Assembly (NCBI GenBank): GCA_964518335.1
Contig: CAZFDT010000081.1
Location: 1-22,670 of the forward strand
Direction of reading: 5' to 3'
Length of the DNA: 22,670 bases
Source of the DNA: CAZFDT01 sp964518335
GTDB taxonomy: Bacteria > Planctomycetota > Phycisphaerae > Phycisphaerales > Phycisphaeraceae
Shown one piece after another: positions 6,527 through 13,936 of the stretch (within the stretch, counting starts at the first letter, position 1; each line of letters starts with the position of its first letter). The notes under the pieces are model-generated. The model saw only the letters and a list, made by a program, of their open reading frames with translations. It was not told the DNA's origin and made no database searches. Both the position numbers and the translations under genes were made by a program.

Positions 6527-7822
6527 ATGCGAAAGATGACAAACCGCAGACTTGGAGAGGTAAGGGCGCTCGCCGCTTGCACCGCCCTGATAGGAATTTC
6601 AGTGGCGACAGAGGCCGCGGTCCACACATGGACCGGCCTAGGTGGGAACAACAACTGGAACACGGCTGCCAACTGGGATACCGACCCCACCGCCCCGCCC
6701 GACAGTACCTCTACAGAGTTGGTTTACACCGGCACAGCCCCGCGTCTGACCTCGACCAACACCTCCAACGATTTCAACTTCCGATCCATCACTTTCGCAG
6801 CGGACGCAGCCAGCTATACCATTACTTCCAACAGCAACACGCGAATCCTGGCATCCGTCACTGGTGAAGGCATCACCCAGAACTCAAGCAACGCCCAGCA
6901 GTTCACCTTTGGCACCGGCAGCAGCGGCTTCGGTATTGATTTCGGAACAACTTTTACCTTAAAGGGATCCGGAACAGGGCTGCTAACCATCGGCAACGCA
7001 GTAGACAACGGCATCATTGGCAGCCGATCTAGCTCATCCAATGCTACTCTCGCGGTCAACAACGGAACCTTTGATGTCATCATCAACTCCAAGATTCAGA
7101 ATACCAACGGTGGCAGTACCCTTACATCGCTGACCAAGAACAACGCCGGCACGCTCACCCTCAACGGCACCAACACCTACACCGGCACCACCACGGTGAA
7201 CGCAGGGACGCTGCTTGTCGGCACCGCCGTCGGGGCGACGGCTCAGAGCGGCACCGGCAACGTAACGGTGGGCGCCAATGGCACGCTGGGCGGCACCGGT
7301 AAGATCAACGGCGCGACCACCATCAGCGGCCAGCTCGCCCCCGGCGCCAGCGCCGGTTCGCTGGAGTTCACCAAGGACCTCACGCTGTCCGGCACGCCGA
7401 CGACCTACATCCAGCTTGGCGGCACCGCGTTCGATTTCAACGTCACCGAAGATTACGACCGTATCAAGCTCACGACGACCACGTCGTCCACGCTGACTTT
7501 GACCGGCTCGTTGAACGTCTCGCTCATCAACAGCTTCGCGCTCGTCCCCAATCTGGCGTTCGGCATCTTCCAGCTTGAGTCCGGCGTAACCCGTTCCGGT
7601 ACGTTCGCCGGCCTGGCGACCGACGGATCGCTGGTCGGAACCTTCGGCGGGCAGGACCTGTTCATCACCTACTCGGCCAACTTCGGCGACAGCGGCATGA
7701 TCTCACTCACCGGCGGCGACGACATCGCCCTGTACACCATCCCCGAACCCGGCACGCTCGCTCTGGCGGGCCTGGGCGCGGCGATGCTGCTGCCGCGGCG
7801 TAAGCGGTTGCGTGCGATGTGA
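6527..7822 (+). CDS. PEP-CTERM protein with autotransporter-type beta-strand repeats
   Basis: The 431-residue exported protein has a signal peptide ending near residue 31 (ISVATEAAVHTW), a Thr/Asn/Ser/Gly-rich beta-helical body, and the sorting tail IPEPGTLALAGLGAAMLLP followed by RRKR at the end. The segment from about residue 200 (NAGTLTLNGTNTYTGTTTV, then NAGTLLVG) matches the autotransporter-associated beta-strand repeat. The opening GLGGNNNWNTAANW is a motif common in the same family. The frame is open upstream, but ATG at 6527 has GGAG with a seven-base gap, and only this start gives a clean signal peptide. Codon use is less GC-biased in the middle (about 6700-7150), as expected for a low-complexity surface protein. 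It is probably exosortase-anchored or released at the cell surface; a role in binding substrate is speculative. Confidence 0.88.
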   Translation: MRKMTNRRLGEVRALAACTALIGISVATEAAVHTWTGLGGNNNWNTAANWDTDPTAPPDSTSTELVYTGTAPRLTSTNTSNDFNFRSITFAADAASYTITSNSNTRILASVTGEGITQNSSNAQQFTFGTGSSGFGIDFGTTFTLKGSGTGLLTIGNAVDNGIIGSRSSSSNATLAVNNGTFDVIINSKIQNTNGGSTLTSLTKNNAGTLTLNGTNTYTGTTTVNAGTLLVGTAVGATAQSGTGNVTVGANGTLGGTGKINGATTISGQLAPGASAGSLEFTKDLTLSGTPTTYIQLGGTAFDFNVTEDYDRIKLTTTTSSTLTLTGSLNVSLINSFALVPNLAFGIFQLESGVTRSGTFAGLATDGSLVGTFGGQDLFITYSANFGDSGMISLTGGDDIALYTIPEPGTLALAGLGAAMLLPRRKRLRAM

Positions 7823-7831
7823 TTCCTCCTG

Positions 7832-7863
7832 CGCGGCGGTCCCCAGATGGGGCCGCCGCGTTT
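7832..7863 (+). terminator. Strong hairpin after the PEP-CTERM gene
   Basis: CGCGGCGG plus CCCCA (7832-7839, 7841-7845) pair with TGGGG plus CCGCCGCG (7848-7860), with one bulged T and a two-base gap in the loop, followed by TTTG. It starts ten bases after the stop codon. The T tract is short, so it may act as a partial terminator or mRNA stabiliser and still let through the prepilin genes behind it. Confidence 0.6.
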
Positions 7864-7868
7864 GCCCG

Positions 7869-7936
7869 GCCCCGTCATGCGAATGCGGGGCTGACGGTCG
7901 AGCGTCGAGACAAGCTCCGAATTCACATGACGGGGC
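7869..7936 (+). repeat. 11-bp inverted repeat in the leader of the prepilin gene
   Basis: GCCCCGTCATG (7869-7879) is the exact reverse complement of CATGACGGGGC (7926-7936). The right arm ends one base before the TGAGGA ribosome site (7937-7942) of the prepilin gene at 7950, so a long-range stem could affect initiation. The function is not proven. Confidence 0.45.
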
Positions 7937-7949
7937 TGAGGACCGGTCC

Positions 7950-8684
7950 ATGCGACGACATGGGTTCACGCTGATCGAACTGCTGGTGGTGGTCAGCATC
8001 ATCGTGCTGTTGATCGCGCTGCTGTTGCCGTCGCTGACCAAGGCGCGGGAGGCCGCCCGCATGGCTCAGTGCGCCAATCACCTGCGTCAGGCGGCCATGG
8101 GCACCATCGACTATTCCACGCAGCATCGCGGCTACCTGCCGCCGGGCGGCCACGAGACCAGCAACTCGTGGAACGCCCTGATGATGATGGAAAAACACCT
8201 GTTCCCGCAGTCGAAAGCCTATGTGATCGGTTGGGGCAACAACGACTGGCCGGGTAAGAGCAGGCTTCACTGTCCGAGTTGGCCCAACGACACGAGAAAC
8301 GCTTCCGGCCGATACACCTACGCGTTCGTGAATGACGACGACGGCGGGTTTGCCACCTACTACGGCGGCCCGAACGACGCGCTCAACGGCAAGCCCACGC
8401 GCGATCGGGCCGAGTTCCTCGCCAACGGTGGCCTGCGACGGTATGGCGACTACGCCTCGTCGCGTGTCGGCATGTACCTCGACCACACCACCTGGCGTTC
8501 GCCTCAAGGCTTCCTGAATGTTCACACCACTCACCCGCAACGGATGCGCTTTCCCCACATGGACAACGGCACCGTGGTTTACATGGACGGCCACGCCAAG
8601 CACCACGATCGAGCCTGGGCGTACAACCTCCAGACCTCGAACGCCGCGTGGCGGGTCTTCGCCTGCAACGGGCTGAACTTCTGA
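7950..8684 (+). CDS. Prepilin-type H-X9-DG family protein
   Basis: This 244-residue pseudopilin-like protein begins MRRHGFTLIELLVVVSIIVL, with cleavage after Gly5 and the conserved Glu at 10. The C-terminal processing motif HMDNGTVVYMDG lies at 203-214, followed by HAKHH. The open frame extends 46 codons upstream, but ATG at 7950 has TGAGGA with a seven-base gap and places the type III signal at the very N-terminus, so it is the start. By order and by its HAKH tail it corresponds to the prepilin at 2658-3401. It would be inserted in the inner membrane through its N-terminal helix and cut by prepilin peptidase, which is not encoded in this window. The globular domain has many aromatic and charged residues (for example DDDGGFATYYGG) and is not recognised. 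Confidence 0.88.
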   Translation: MRRHGFTLIELLVVVSIIVLLIALLLPSLTKAREAARMAQCANHLRQAAMGTIDYSTQHRGYLPPGGHETSNSWNALMMMEKHLFPQSKAYVIGWGNNDWPGKSRLHCPSWPNDTRNASGRYTYAFVNDDDGGFATYYGGPNDALNGKPTRDRAEFLANGGLRRYGDYASSRVGMYLDHTTWRSPQGFLNVHTTHPQRMRFPHMDNGTVVYMDGHAKHHDRAWAYNLQTSNAAWRVFACNGLNF

Positions 8685-8702
8685 CCTGGGGCGGGTACGC
8701 TC

Positions 8703-9485
8703 ATGAAGTCCAAAGCCTTCACCCTCATCGAGCTTCTGGTGGTCATCAGCATCATCGCGCTGCTCATAGCGCTGCTGTTGCCGGCGCTGGGCAAGGCGCG
8801 GGAAGCGGCCCGGATCGCGCAGTGCGCCTCGAATCTGCGGCAGCTCATGGTGGCTCAACACGCCTATGCCGCCGATTTCAAGGGCAGGCCCGCGGCCGGT
8901 AAGTTCTGGATCAAGCTGATCGGCGGATTCAGCGTCCACACCTGGCACGACACGGCCAAGGCCAACGTCGAAGAGGGCCTGCTTTTTTCCTACGTCCGCA
9001 TGAAGGCGATCTATTCGTGCCCGGTGCTGCCGGGCCTGGTCGGGCTCAACGCCAGCAATCCTGCGGCCGTGTGTCGGCACACGGAGGTGACGCCGCTGTT
9101 CACGTACACGTTCAACTCGTACCTAGGGATCAATGTGGGAGGCGGCGCGGCCAACGGACCTTGGGGTTCGCAAATGCGTAGTCACTTCGCCGCCGACCTG
9201 ATGAACGTGCCGCGCCCCAGCGCCACGCTGGCCTACGGCGAGCAGAACACCTGGAGTGACCCGCAGGGCCGGTACCGCGTACCGCTGGACGACCCGGACT
9301 TCCGCATCAGTTCGCCGCCCCCCTTGTACGGCACCGCGCCTCTCGACGACCTGGGCACGTTCCACGCCGGCAACGCGCCCTACAACGGCCGCAGCCACGC
9401 CGCGTTCGTCGACGGCCACGTGCGCCTTCACGCCGTCGAGGAATCTGCCGGCCTCGCCTGGTCCGACACCATGATCCAATATTGA
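8703..9485 (+). CDS. Prepilin-type H-X9-DG family protein
   Basis: The 260-residue protein begins MKSKAFTLIELLVVISIIAL, a prepilin signal in which Ala5 replaces the usual cleavage Gly, with Glu at position 10. Its C-terminal motif is YNGRSHAAFVDGHV (227-240), an H-X9-DG variant with Tyr at the first position. It starts 18 bases after the previous prepilin gene and is the last member of the rightward mirror module; the alginate lyase-like gene follows after 57 bases. The mid-region has TLAYGEQNTWSDP, the place where related proteins have a conserved TxxxxE/D stretch. Whether the Ala at -1 still allows cleavage is uncertain: prepilin peptidases strongly prefer Gly but some tolerate Ala. Confidence 0.87.
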   Translation: MKSKAFTLIELLVVISIIALLIALLLPALGKAREAARIAQCASNLRQLMVAQHAYAADFKGRPAAGKFWIKLIGGFSVHTWHDTAKANVEEGLLFSYVRMKAIYSCPVLPGLVGLNASNPAAVCRHTEVTPLFTYTFNSYLGINVGGGAANGPWGSQMRSHFAADLMNVPRPSATLAYGEQNTWSDPQGRYRVPLDDPDFRISSPPPLYGTAPLDDLGTFHAGNAPYNGRSHAAFVDGHVRLHAVEESAGLAWSDTMIQY

Positions 9486-9542
9486 CCATGCTCCAGACGT
9501 GACATTGATGTTTCAGAACTACGTACGCTTGGTGGAGAGACC

Positions 9543-10802
9543 GTGAATCGTCTGAACTGTCGCCATGGGTTGCCGGGGGCAGGCATGACTGCATGGCTGG
9601 TGCTCGTTGCCACGGCGGGCGCGGAGACGGTTTCGTCGATGAAGACTCCTGACCTGATCTGGTACGACGCGGCGGCGATTGACGAGGCGCGGCGGCGGGT
9701 GGCGGCGGGCGATGCGTCGCTGCAGCCGGCCGTCGATCGGTTGCGTCGCGAAGCCGAGGCGGCGTTGCGGCAGAAAACGGTGACCGTCACCGACAAGGAG
9801 GTCGCGGCCCCCAGCGGCTCAAAGCACGATTACGTGTCGCTGGCGACGTATTGGTGGCCCGACGAGAGCAAACCCGATGGCCTACCCTACGTCAGGCGGG
9901 ACGGCAGGCGTCACCCGGATGTCGATGATCCGCGCTATTCCGACCGCGCCACGCTGGCGACGCTCGAAAACACCGTCGAGACGCTGGGCTGGGCCTATTT
10001 GTTCTTCGGTGACGAGCGGTACGCCCGTCACGCGGCCGCGATGCTCCGCGTGTTCTTCCTCGACGAGCAGACCAGGATGAACCCGCATCTGCGTCACGCT
10101 CAGGTGATCCGCGGCCATGACGACGGCCGGTTCATCGGTATCATCGACACACGCCAGTTGGCCCGCGTCCTGAATGTCGCCACGATCATTCGGTCGAGCG
10201 ACGCATGGACCGATGCGGATCACCAGGCCCTCACCCGGTGGTTCGAGGAGCTGACGCACTGGCTGACGACGCACGAATTCGGACTCCGCGAGGCGGCGCA
10301 TCCAAACAACCACGGCACGTGGTACGACGTGCAGGTCGCCAGCTACGCAAGGTTCCTCGGTCGCGACGACTTGCTGCGCCAGACGCTGCTGCGGGCGCGG
10401 GACCGCATCGGCAAACAGTTCGAGTCGGATGGTTCACAGCCGGAGGAACTCAGCCGGACCAGATCGTTCGACTACGCGACCATGAATCTGTGGGGATTCA
10501 TGCTGTTGGCAGGCATGGGCGAAGACGCGAACGTGGATCTGTGGGGGCATCTGGATCAGCGGCTGCGCGCGGGTATGGGCTATCTCGCCCCGTTCGCAGA
10601 CCCGACTGCCGATTGGAAGCACGAACAGATCACGGCGTTGCACCGTCACCGCCTCGCGCCCATGCTGCGCCTTGCCGCCGAGGTCTATTGCGAAGACCGA
10701 TATGACAGAGAACAAACCATGCTGCGTGACGCGATCGGCGACGACCGCTTTCAACTGACGCGACCCGCCCGGCGATCGCTCACAGCGCCCGCCACGCGAT
10801 AG
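9543..10802 (+). CDS. Secreted alginate lyase-family enzyme
   Basis: The 419-residue protein carries an alginate lyase (alpha/alpha toroid, PL5/PL38-like) domain from about residue 95 to 370. Such enzymes cleave 1,4-linked uronic-acid polymers by beta-elimination. Visible motifs are HDYVSLATYWWPDESKPDG (95-113), a hallmark of this subfamily, NNHGTWYDVQ (255-264) with the Asn-His pair that neutralises the substrate and acts in catalysis in PL5, and SFDYATMNL (308-316), where Tyr311 is the likely catalytic tyrosine. A signal peptide of about 28 residues ends in ATAGAETV. The start is GTG at 9543, preceded by GGAG with a five-base gap. The true substrate could be alginate, glucuronan or another polyuronate; the family is mixed. 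It follows the second prepilin gene closely and so probably belongs to the right LacI regulon. Confidence 0.85.
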   Translation: MNRLNCRHGLPGAGMTAWLVLVATAGAETVSSMKTPDLIWYDAAAIDEARRRVAAGDASLQPAVDRLRREAEAALRQKTVTVTDKEVAAPSGSKHDYVSLATYWWPDESKPDGLPYVRRDGRRHPDVDDPRYSDRATLATLENTVETLGWAYLFFGDERYARHAAAMLRVFFLDEQTRMNPHLRHAQVIRGHDDGRFIGIIDTRQLARVLNVATIIRSSDAWTDADHQALTRWFEELTHWLTTHEFGLREAAHPNNHGTWYDVQVASYARFLGRDDLLRQTLLRARDRIGKQFESDGSQPEELSRTRSFDYATMNLWGFMLLAGMGEDANVDLWGHLDQRLRAGMGYLAPFADPTADWKHEQITALHRHRLAPMLRLAAEVYCEDRYDREQTMLRDAIGDDRFQLTRPARRSLTAPATR

Positions 10803-10838
10803 GTTTCACGACACCCGATGACTGAGGACCGCGATCGC

Positions 10839-12788
10839 ATGAAGAATCTACTGCTAAGTGCCGTTATTGCTGGATGCATGATTGGAATTGTTTCGGAGGC
10901 CCGTGCCGATCGACTGTGGTTGCCTGAGGATTCGGGCGTCGTCGATGTGAAGCGCGACTTCGCAGCTGTGGGCGACGGCGTGGCCGACGACACCAACGCG
11001 ATTCGCAAAGCGATCGCGTTCGCGTTCGACAAAACGGGGCGGTATGCCAGCCCCGCGTTCGTGTATTTCCCGGAGGGGACGTACCTGGTGAGTGGACCTC
11101 TGGAGAGCAAGGTCGATCCGCACGGCTGGTCGGGCGGCTGGCGCGCGGGGATGCTGCTGGTGGGCGAGAGTCAGGGCAAAAGCATCATCAAGCTGGCGGA
11201 CAACGCCGAGGGATATGGCGACCCGGAGAACCCCAGGTGGGTCGTCGCCAGCGGCTCGGAGTCGGACAAGCGCACCAAGCCTGGCGATAAGCCGCTCGAC
11301 GGCGGGGGCAACCGCGCGTTTCGACACAGCGTCATCAACCTGACAATTGACACGGGCAAGGGCAATCCCGGAGCGATCGCGCTCGACTACGTGGCGAACA
11401 ACCGCGGCACGGTGCGCGAGGTGACGCTGCGCTCGGGCGACGGCGCGGGGTACTGCGGCCTGAGGCTCGAACGCCACTGGCCGGGACCAGCCCTGGTCAA
11501 GAACGTCACCATCGAGGGCTTCGACTTCGGCATGCGTGTGCATCATTACCAATACTCGATGACTTTCGAGCACCTCACCTTGCGGAACCAGAACAAGCTG
11601 GGCATTTACAACACGAACAACGTGTTGGCGATCCGGGGCTTGCGCAGCGAAAACCGCGTGCCGGTACTGACCACGCACGGGCACTCGCTGATCGTGCTGA
11701 TCGACAGCGACCTGACCGGCGGCAACCCCGAGGCGACGGCGATCAGCGGCGATGGGCAACTGTATCTGCGCCGCGTCAAGGTCGAAGGCTACGGCACGGC
11801 GGTGGAGGACAAACGAGCCAAGGAAACCATTGCCGGAGGCAAGACCATCGACTTGCACGCGACCTCGCGCTACGGCGTGGCGGGCGCCCAGCCGACGCCG
11901 CTGGACCTGCCCATTGTCGAGACGCCGACGTTCTCGTCCAACGCCCCCGCCGACTGGATCAACGTGCGGACGTTCGAGAGCCTGGCGGTTCGCGGGACGT
12001 GGAAGGACGGTGACGGCAAGGAGCACAAAGGCGTCGTGGACTGGTCCCCGGCCATTCAGGCGGCGATCGACTCGGGCAAGCCGATCGTCTATCTGCCCAA
12101 CGGCGTGTACCGCGTGCGGCAGCAAATTGTGCTGCGCGGCAACGTCCGAATGGTGACGGGATTCCAGTCGAGCATCACGCCCAGCCAGCCGATGCCCAGC
12201 CACGGAGACAAGCCCGGGCGGATGGGATACCAGGCTCTCATCCGCTTCCAAGTCGGGCACCCCGAGGGTGTGATTCTGCAGCACCTGCGGATCGACGGCA
12301 TCGTCGAACACGCGGGCAAGACGCCGCTGGTGATGCGGCACGTGGATTTCGGCGGATACCGCAATACGGCTGAGGGCAGTGGCGACATGTTCGTCGAAGA
12401 CACCATCGGCGCCCCGTTCCACGTGCACCATCCCCAACGTTTCTTCGGCCGCCAGATCAACAGCGAGTTCGGCGAGCGACCCCTTTTCGAGAACCACGGC
12501 GGTGACGTGTGGATGCTGGGCTTCAAGACTGAAGGCGAAATGACCTGCCTGCACCAGACCGCCGGACGCACGGAGATCCTGGGCGCCCAGTTCTACCCGC
12601 TGAAGAATCGCAATCCGGTTGGCCCGGCGATCGTCAATGAAGGCGGTCGCATCGCCGCGTCCATCTGCATGAACAGCCGGGGCTACCAGCTTTACCTGGG
12701 CGAAGCCGCTGACAATCGTCATCGCGCCGTCGGCTGGGACCAGGTCAAACACCGCGCGGCGTCGCTGCTGGCCAGTGACGCGCGCTGA
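10839..12788 (+). CDS. Secreted double beta-helix protein, pectate lyase_3 type
   Basis: The 649-residue protein has a signal peptide (MKNLLLSAVIAGCMIGIVSE, then ARA) and two right-handed beta-helix segments. The first opens at about residue 35 with DFAAVGDGVADDTNAIRKAI and VYFPEGTYLV, the signature of the pectate lyase_3/GH28-like fold. A second copy of the same signature starts near residue 397 (VVDWSPAIQAAIDSGKPIVY, then LPNGVYRV). Two such helices in one chain recall GH55-like enzymes, but the catalytic residues cannot be assigned from sequence alone, so it could be a lyase, a hydrolase or an epimerase. ATG at 10839 is chosen over ATG at 10818 because GAGGA lies ten bases before it and the signal peptide begins cleanly there. 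It lies 36 bases behind the alginate lyase-like gene, probably in one operon. Confidence 0.82.
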   Translation: MKNLLLSAVIAGCMIGIVSEARADRLWLPEDSGVVDVKRDFAAVGDGVADDTNAIRKAIAFAFDKTGRYASPAFVYFPEGTYLVSGPLESKVDPHGWSGGWRAGMLLVGESQGKSIIKLADNAEGYGDPENPRWVVASGSESDKRTKPGDKPLDGGGNRAFRHSVINLTIDTGKGNPGAIALDYVANNRGTVREVTLRSGDGAGYCGLRLERHWPGPALVKNVTIEGFDFGMRVHHYQYSMTFEHLTLRNQNKLGIYNTNNVLAIRGLRSENRVPVLTTHGHSLIVLIDSDLTGGNPEATAISGDGQLYLRRVKVEGYGTAVEDKRAKETIAGGKTIDLHATSRYGVAGAQPTPLDLPIVETPTFSSNAPADWINVRTFESLAVRGTWKDGDGKEHKGVVDWSPAIQAAIDSGKPIVYLPNGVYRVRQQIVLRGNVRMVTGFQSSITPSQPMPSHGDKPGRMGYQALIRFQVGHPEGVILQHLRIDGIVEHAGKTPLVMRHVDFGGYRNTAEGSGDMFVEDTIGAPFHVHHPQRFFGRQINSEFGERPLFENHGGDVWMLGFKTEGEMTCLHQTAGRTEILGAQFYPLKNRNPVGPAIVNEGGRIAASICMNSRGYQLYLGEAADNRHRAVGWDQVKHRAASLLASDAR

Positions 12789-12871
12789 CGTGCCGCACGT
12801 AAGAAGGTGAGCTCAATCCAGCCACAAAGGTGTTTCCGCGAATTCGTCATCCCTACTGAAGAAACCGCAAG

Positions 12872-13936
12872 ATGCTTCCAGCCGACCTATTCCTTGGTGT
12901 ATGTATTCACTTTACCGACTCATCGGCCGGCAAGCCGGATTACGCACTGATGGTCGAAGCCGGCATCCGCTGGACACGGTTGGACGTGCCGTTTCCTTTC
13001 CACGGCGACGAGCGGACCGAATCGGCGAAGTACCAGCATTGCCGGCAGGTGATCCGTGAACTGGCCGATCACGGGATTCAAACCCTTGGCCTCACGCCGT
13101 ACCCGCGTGGTTGGCCGATGTCGGTTCCGCCTCCGGGTTCGTCGGAGTTCCTGGATCTGTACCGGCGATGCTGCGCGTACATGGCCGCCGACCTCGGCGA
13201 TCTTGTGCCGGCCTGGCAGATATGCAATGAAATGAACCTCCCCTATTTCCGCCGTCCGTTCGAGTGCGAAGAACAGTGCATCCCCTATCTGGTCTATGGC
13301 GGCATGGGCGTGCGCGAGGGGCATCCCCAAGCGAAAGTCGGAGTGAACATGGCGACCGGGCACGAAGCGTCGGCGTTTCGGATGTACCGGCAGTTGTATC
13401 CGACAGCCAGCGTCGAATGGGATTTCGTCGGCGTCGATGCGTACTACGGCACGTGGGAGCCGGGCGGCCCCGAAGACTGGACCGACACGCTCGACCGGGT
13501 TCATGCATTGTGTGGGTGCGACATCATCGTGATGGAATTCGGATATGCCTCCGCCGGGGGCCAGATGACCGACGCCGAGCGCGGACCCCAGGAGATGTGT
13601 TCCAAGGCGCTGCACCAGACCTCTAAGTGGCCTTACGGTTGGGGCGTGGGGCATACGCCGCGGATGCAGGCCGAGTACGCGCGCATCGCCATCGACCGGT
13701 TTGGTCAACACCCGGCCGTGCGCGGTTGCTTCTGGTACAAGTGGAACGATGGAAAGCAGTGCAACTGCGGAACTCCGGGGTGCCCCGAGAACAGCGCCTA
13801 CGGCATCACCGACTATCACCAACAACCCAAGCCCGCGTGGCACGCGTTCAAAGCGGCGGCCGCACCACGGCGGAGCCGGCCGGACGTTATCGACGTCATA
13901 CAGACTCCCGCCTTTGTTGATGAAGGATGCGGCTGA
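12872..13936 (+). CDS. Leaderless clan-A-type glycoside hydrolase
   Basis: The 354-residue protein looks like a single TIM barrel of glycoside hydrolase clan GH-A. WQICNEMN at 115-122 carries the acid/base Glu120 after strand 4, and IIVMEFGYAS at 218-227 carries the probable nucleophile Glu222 after strand 7. There is no signal peptide, so it should act in the cytoplasm, perhaps on imported oligosaccharides. It is unusually rich in cysteine for a cytoplasmic barrel, with a cluster QCNCGTPGCP near the C-terminus that could bind a metal. The exact GH family is not recognised. The stop codon TGA at 13934-13936 overlaps the ATG of the next gene. The ribosome site is weak. Confidence 0.75.
   Translation: MLPADLFLGVCIHFTDSSAGKPDYALMVEAGIRWTRLDVPFPFHGDERTESAKYQHCRQVIRELADHGIQTLGLTPYPRGWPMSVPPPGSSEFLDLYRRCCAYMAADLGDLVPAWQICNEMNLPYFRRPFECEEQCIPYLVYGGMGVREGHPQAKVGVNMATGHEASAFRMYRQLYPTASVEWDFVGVDAYYGTWEPGGPEDWTDTLDRVHALCGCDIIVMEFGYASAGGQMTDAERGPQEMCSKALHQTSKWPYGWGVGHTPRMQAEYARIAIDRFGQHPAVRGCFWYKWNDGKQCNCGTPGCPENSAYGITDYHQQPKPAWHAFKAAAAPRRSRPDVIDVIQTPAFVDEGCG

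Noticed and set aside
9482..9510. Possible promoter TTGACC with TTGATG before the alginate lyase-like gene
   Set aside because: The -10 match is poor and the -35 includes the stop codon of the preceding gene; co-transcription with the prepilins is as likely.
10854..12752. 632-codon antisense frame under the beta-helix gene
   Set aside because: It is a shadow of a gene with a signal peptide and family motifs; high GC at third codon positions keeps the opposite frame free of stops.
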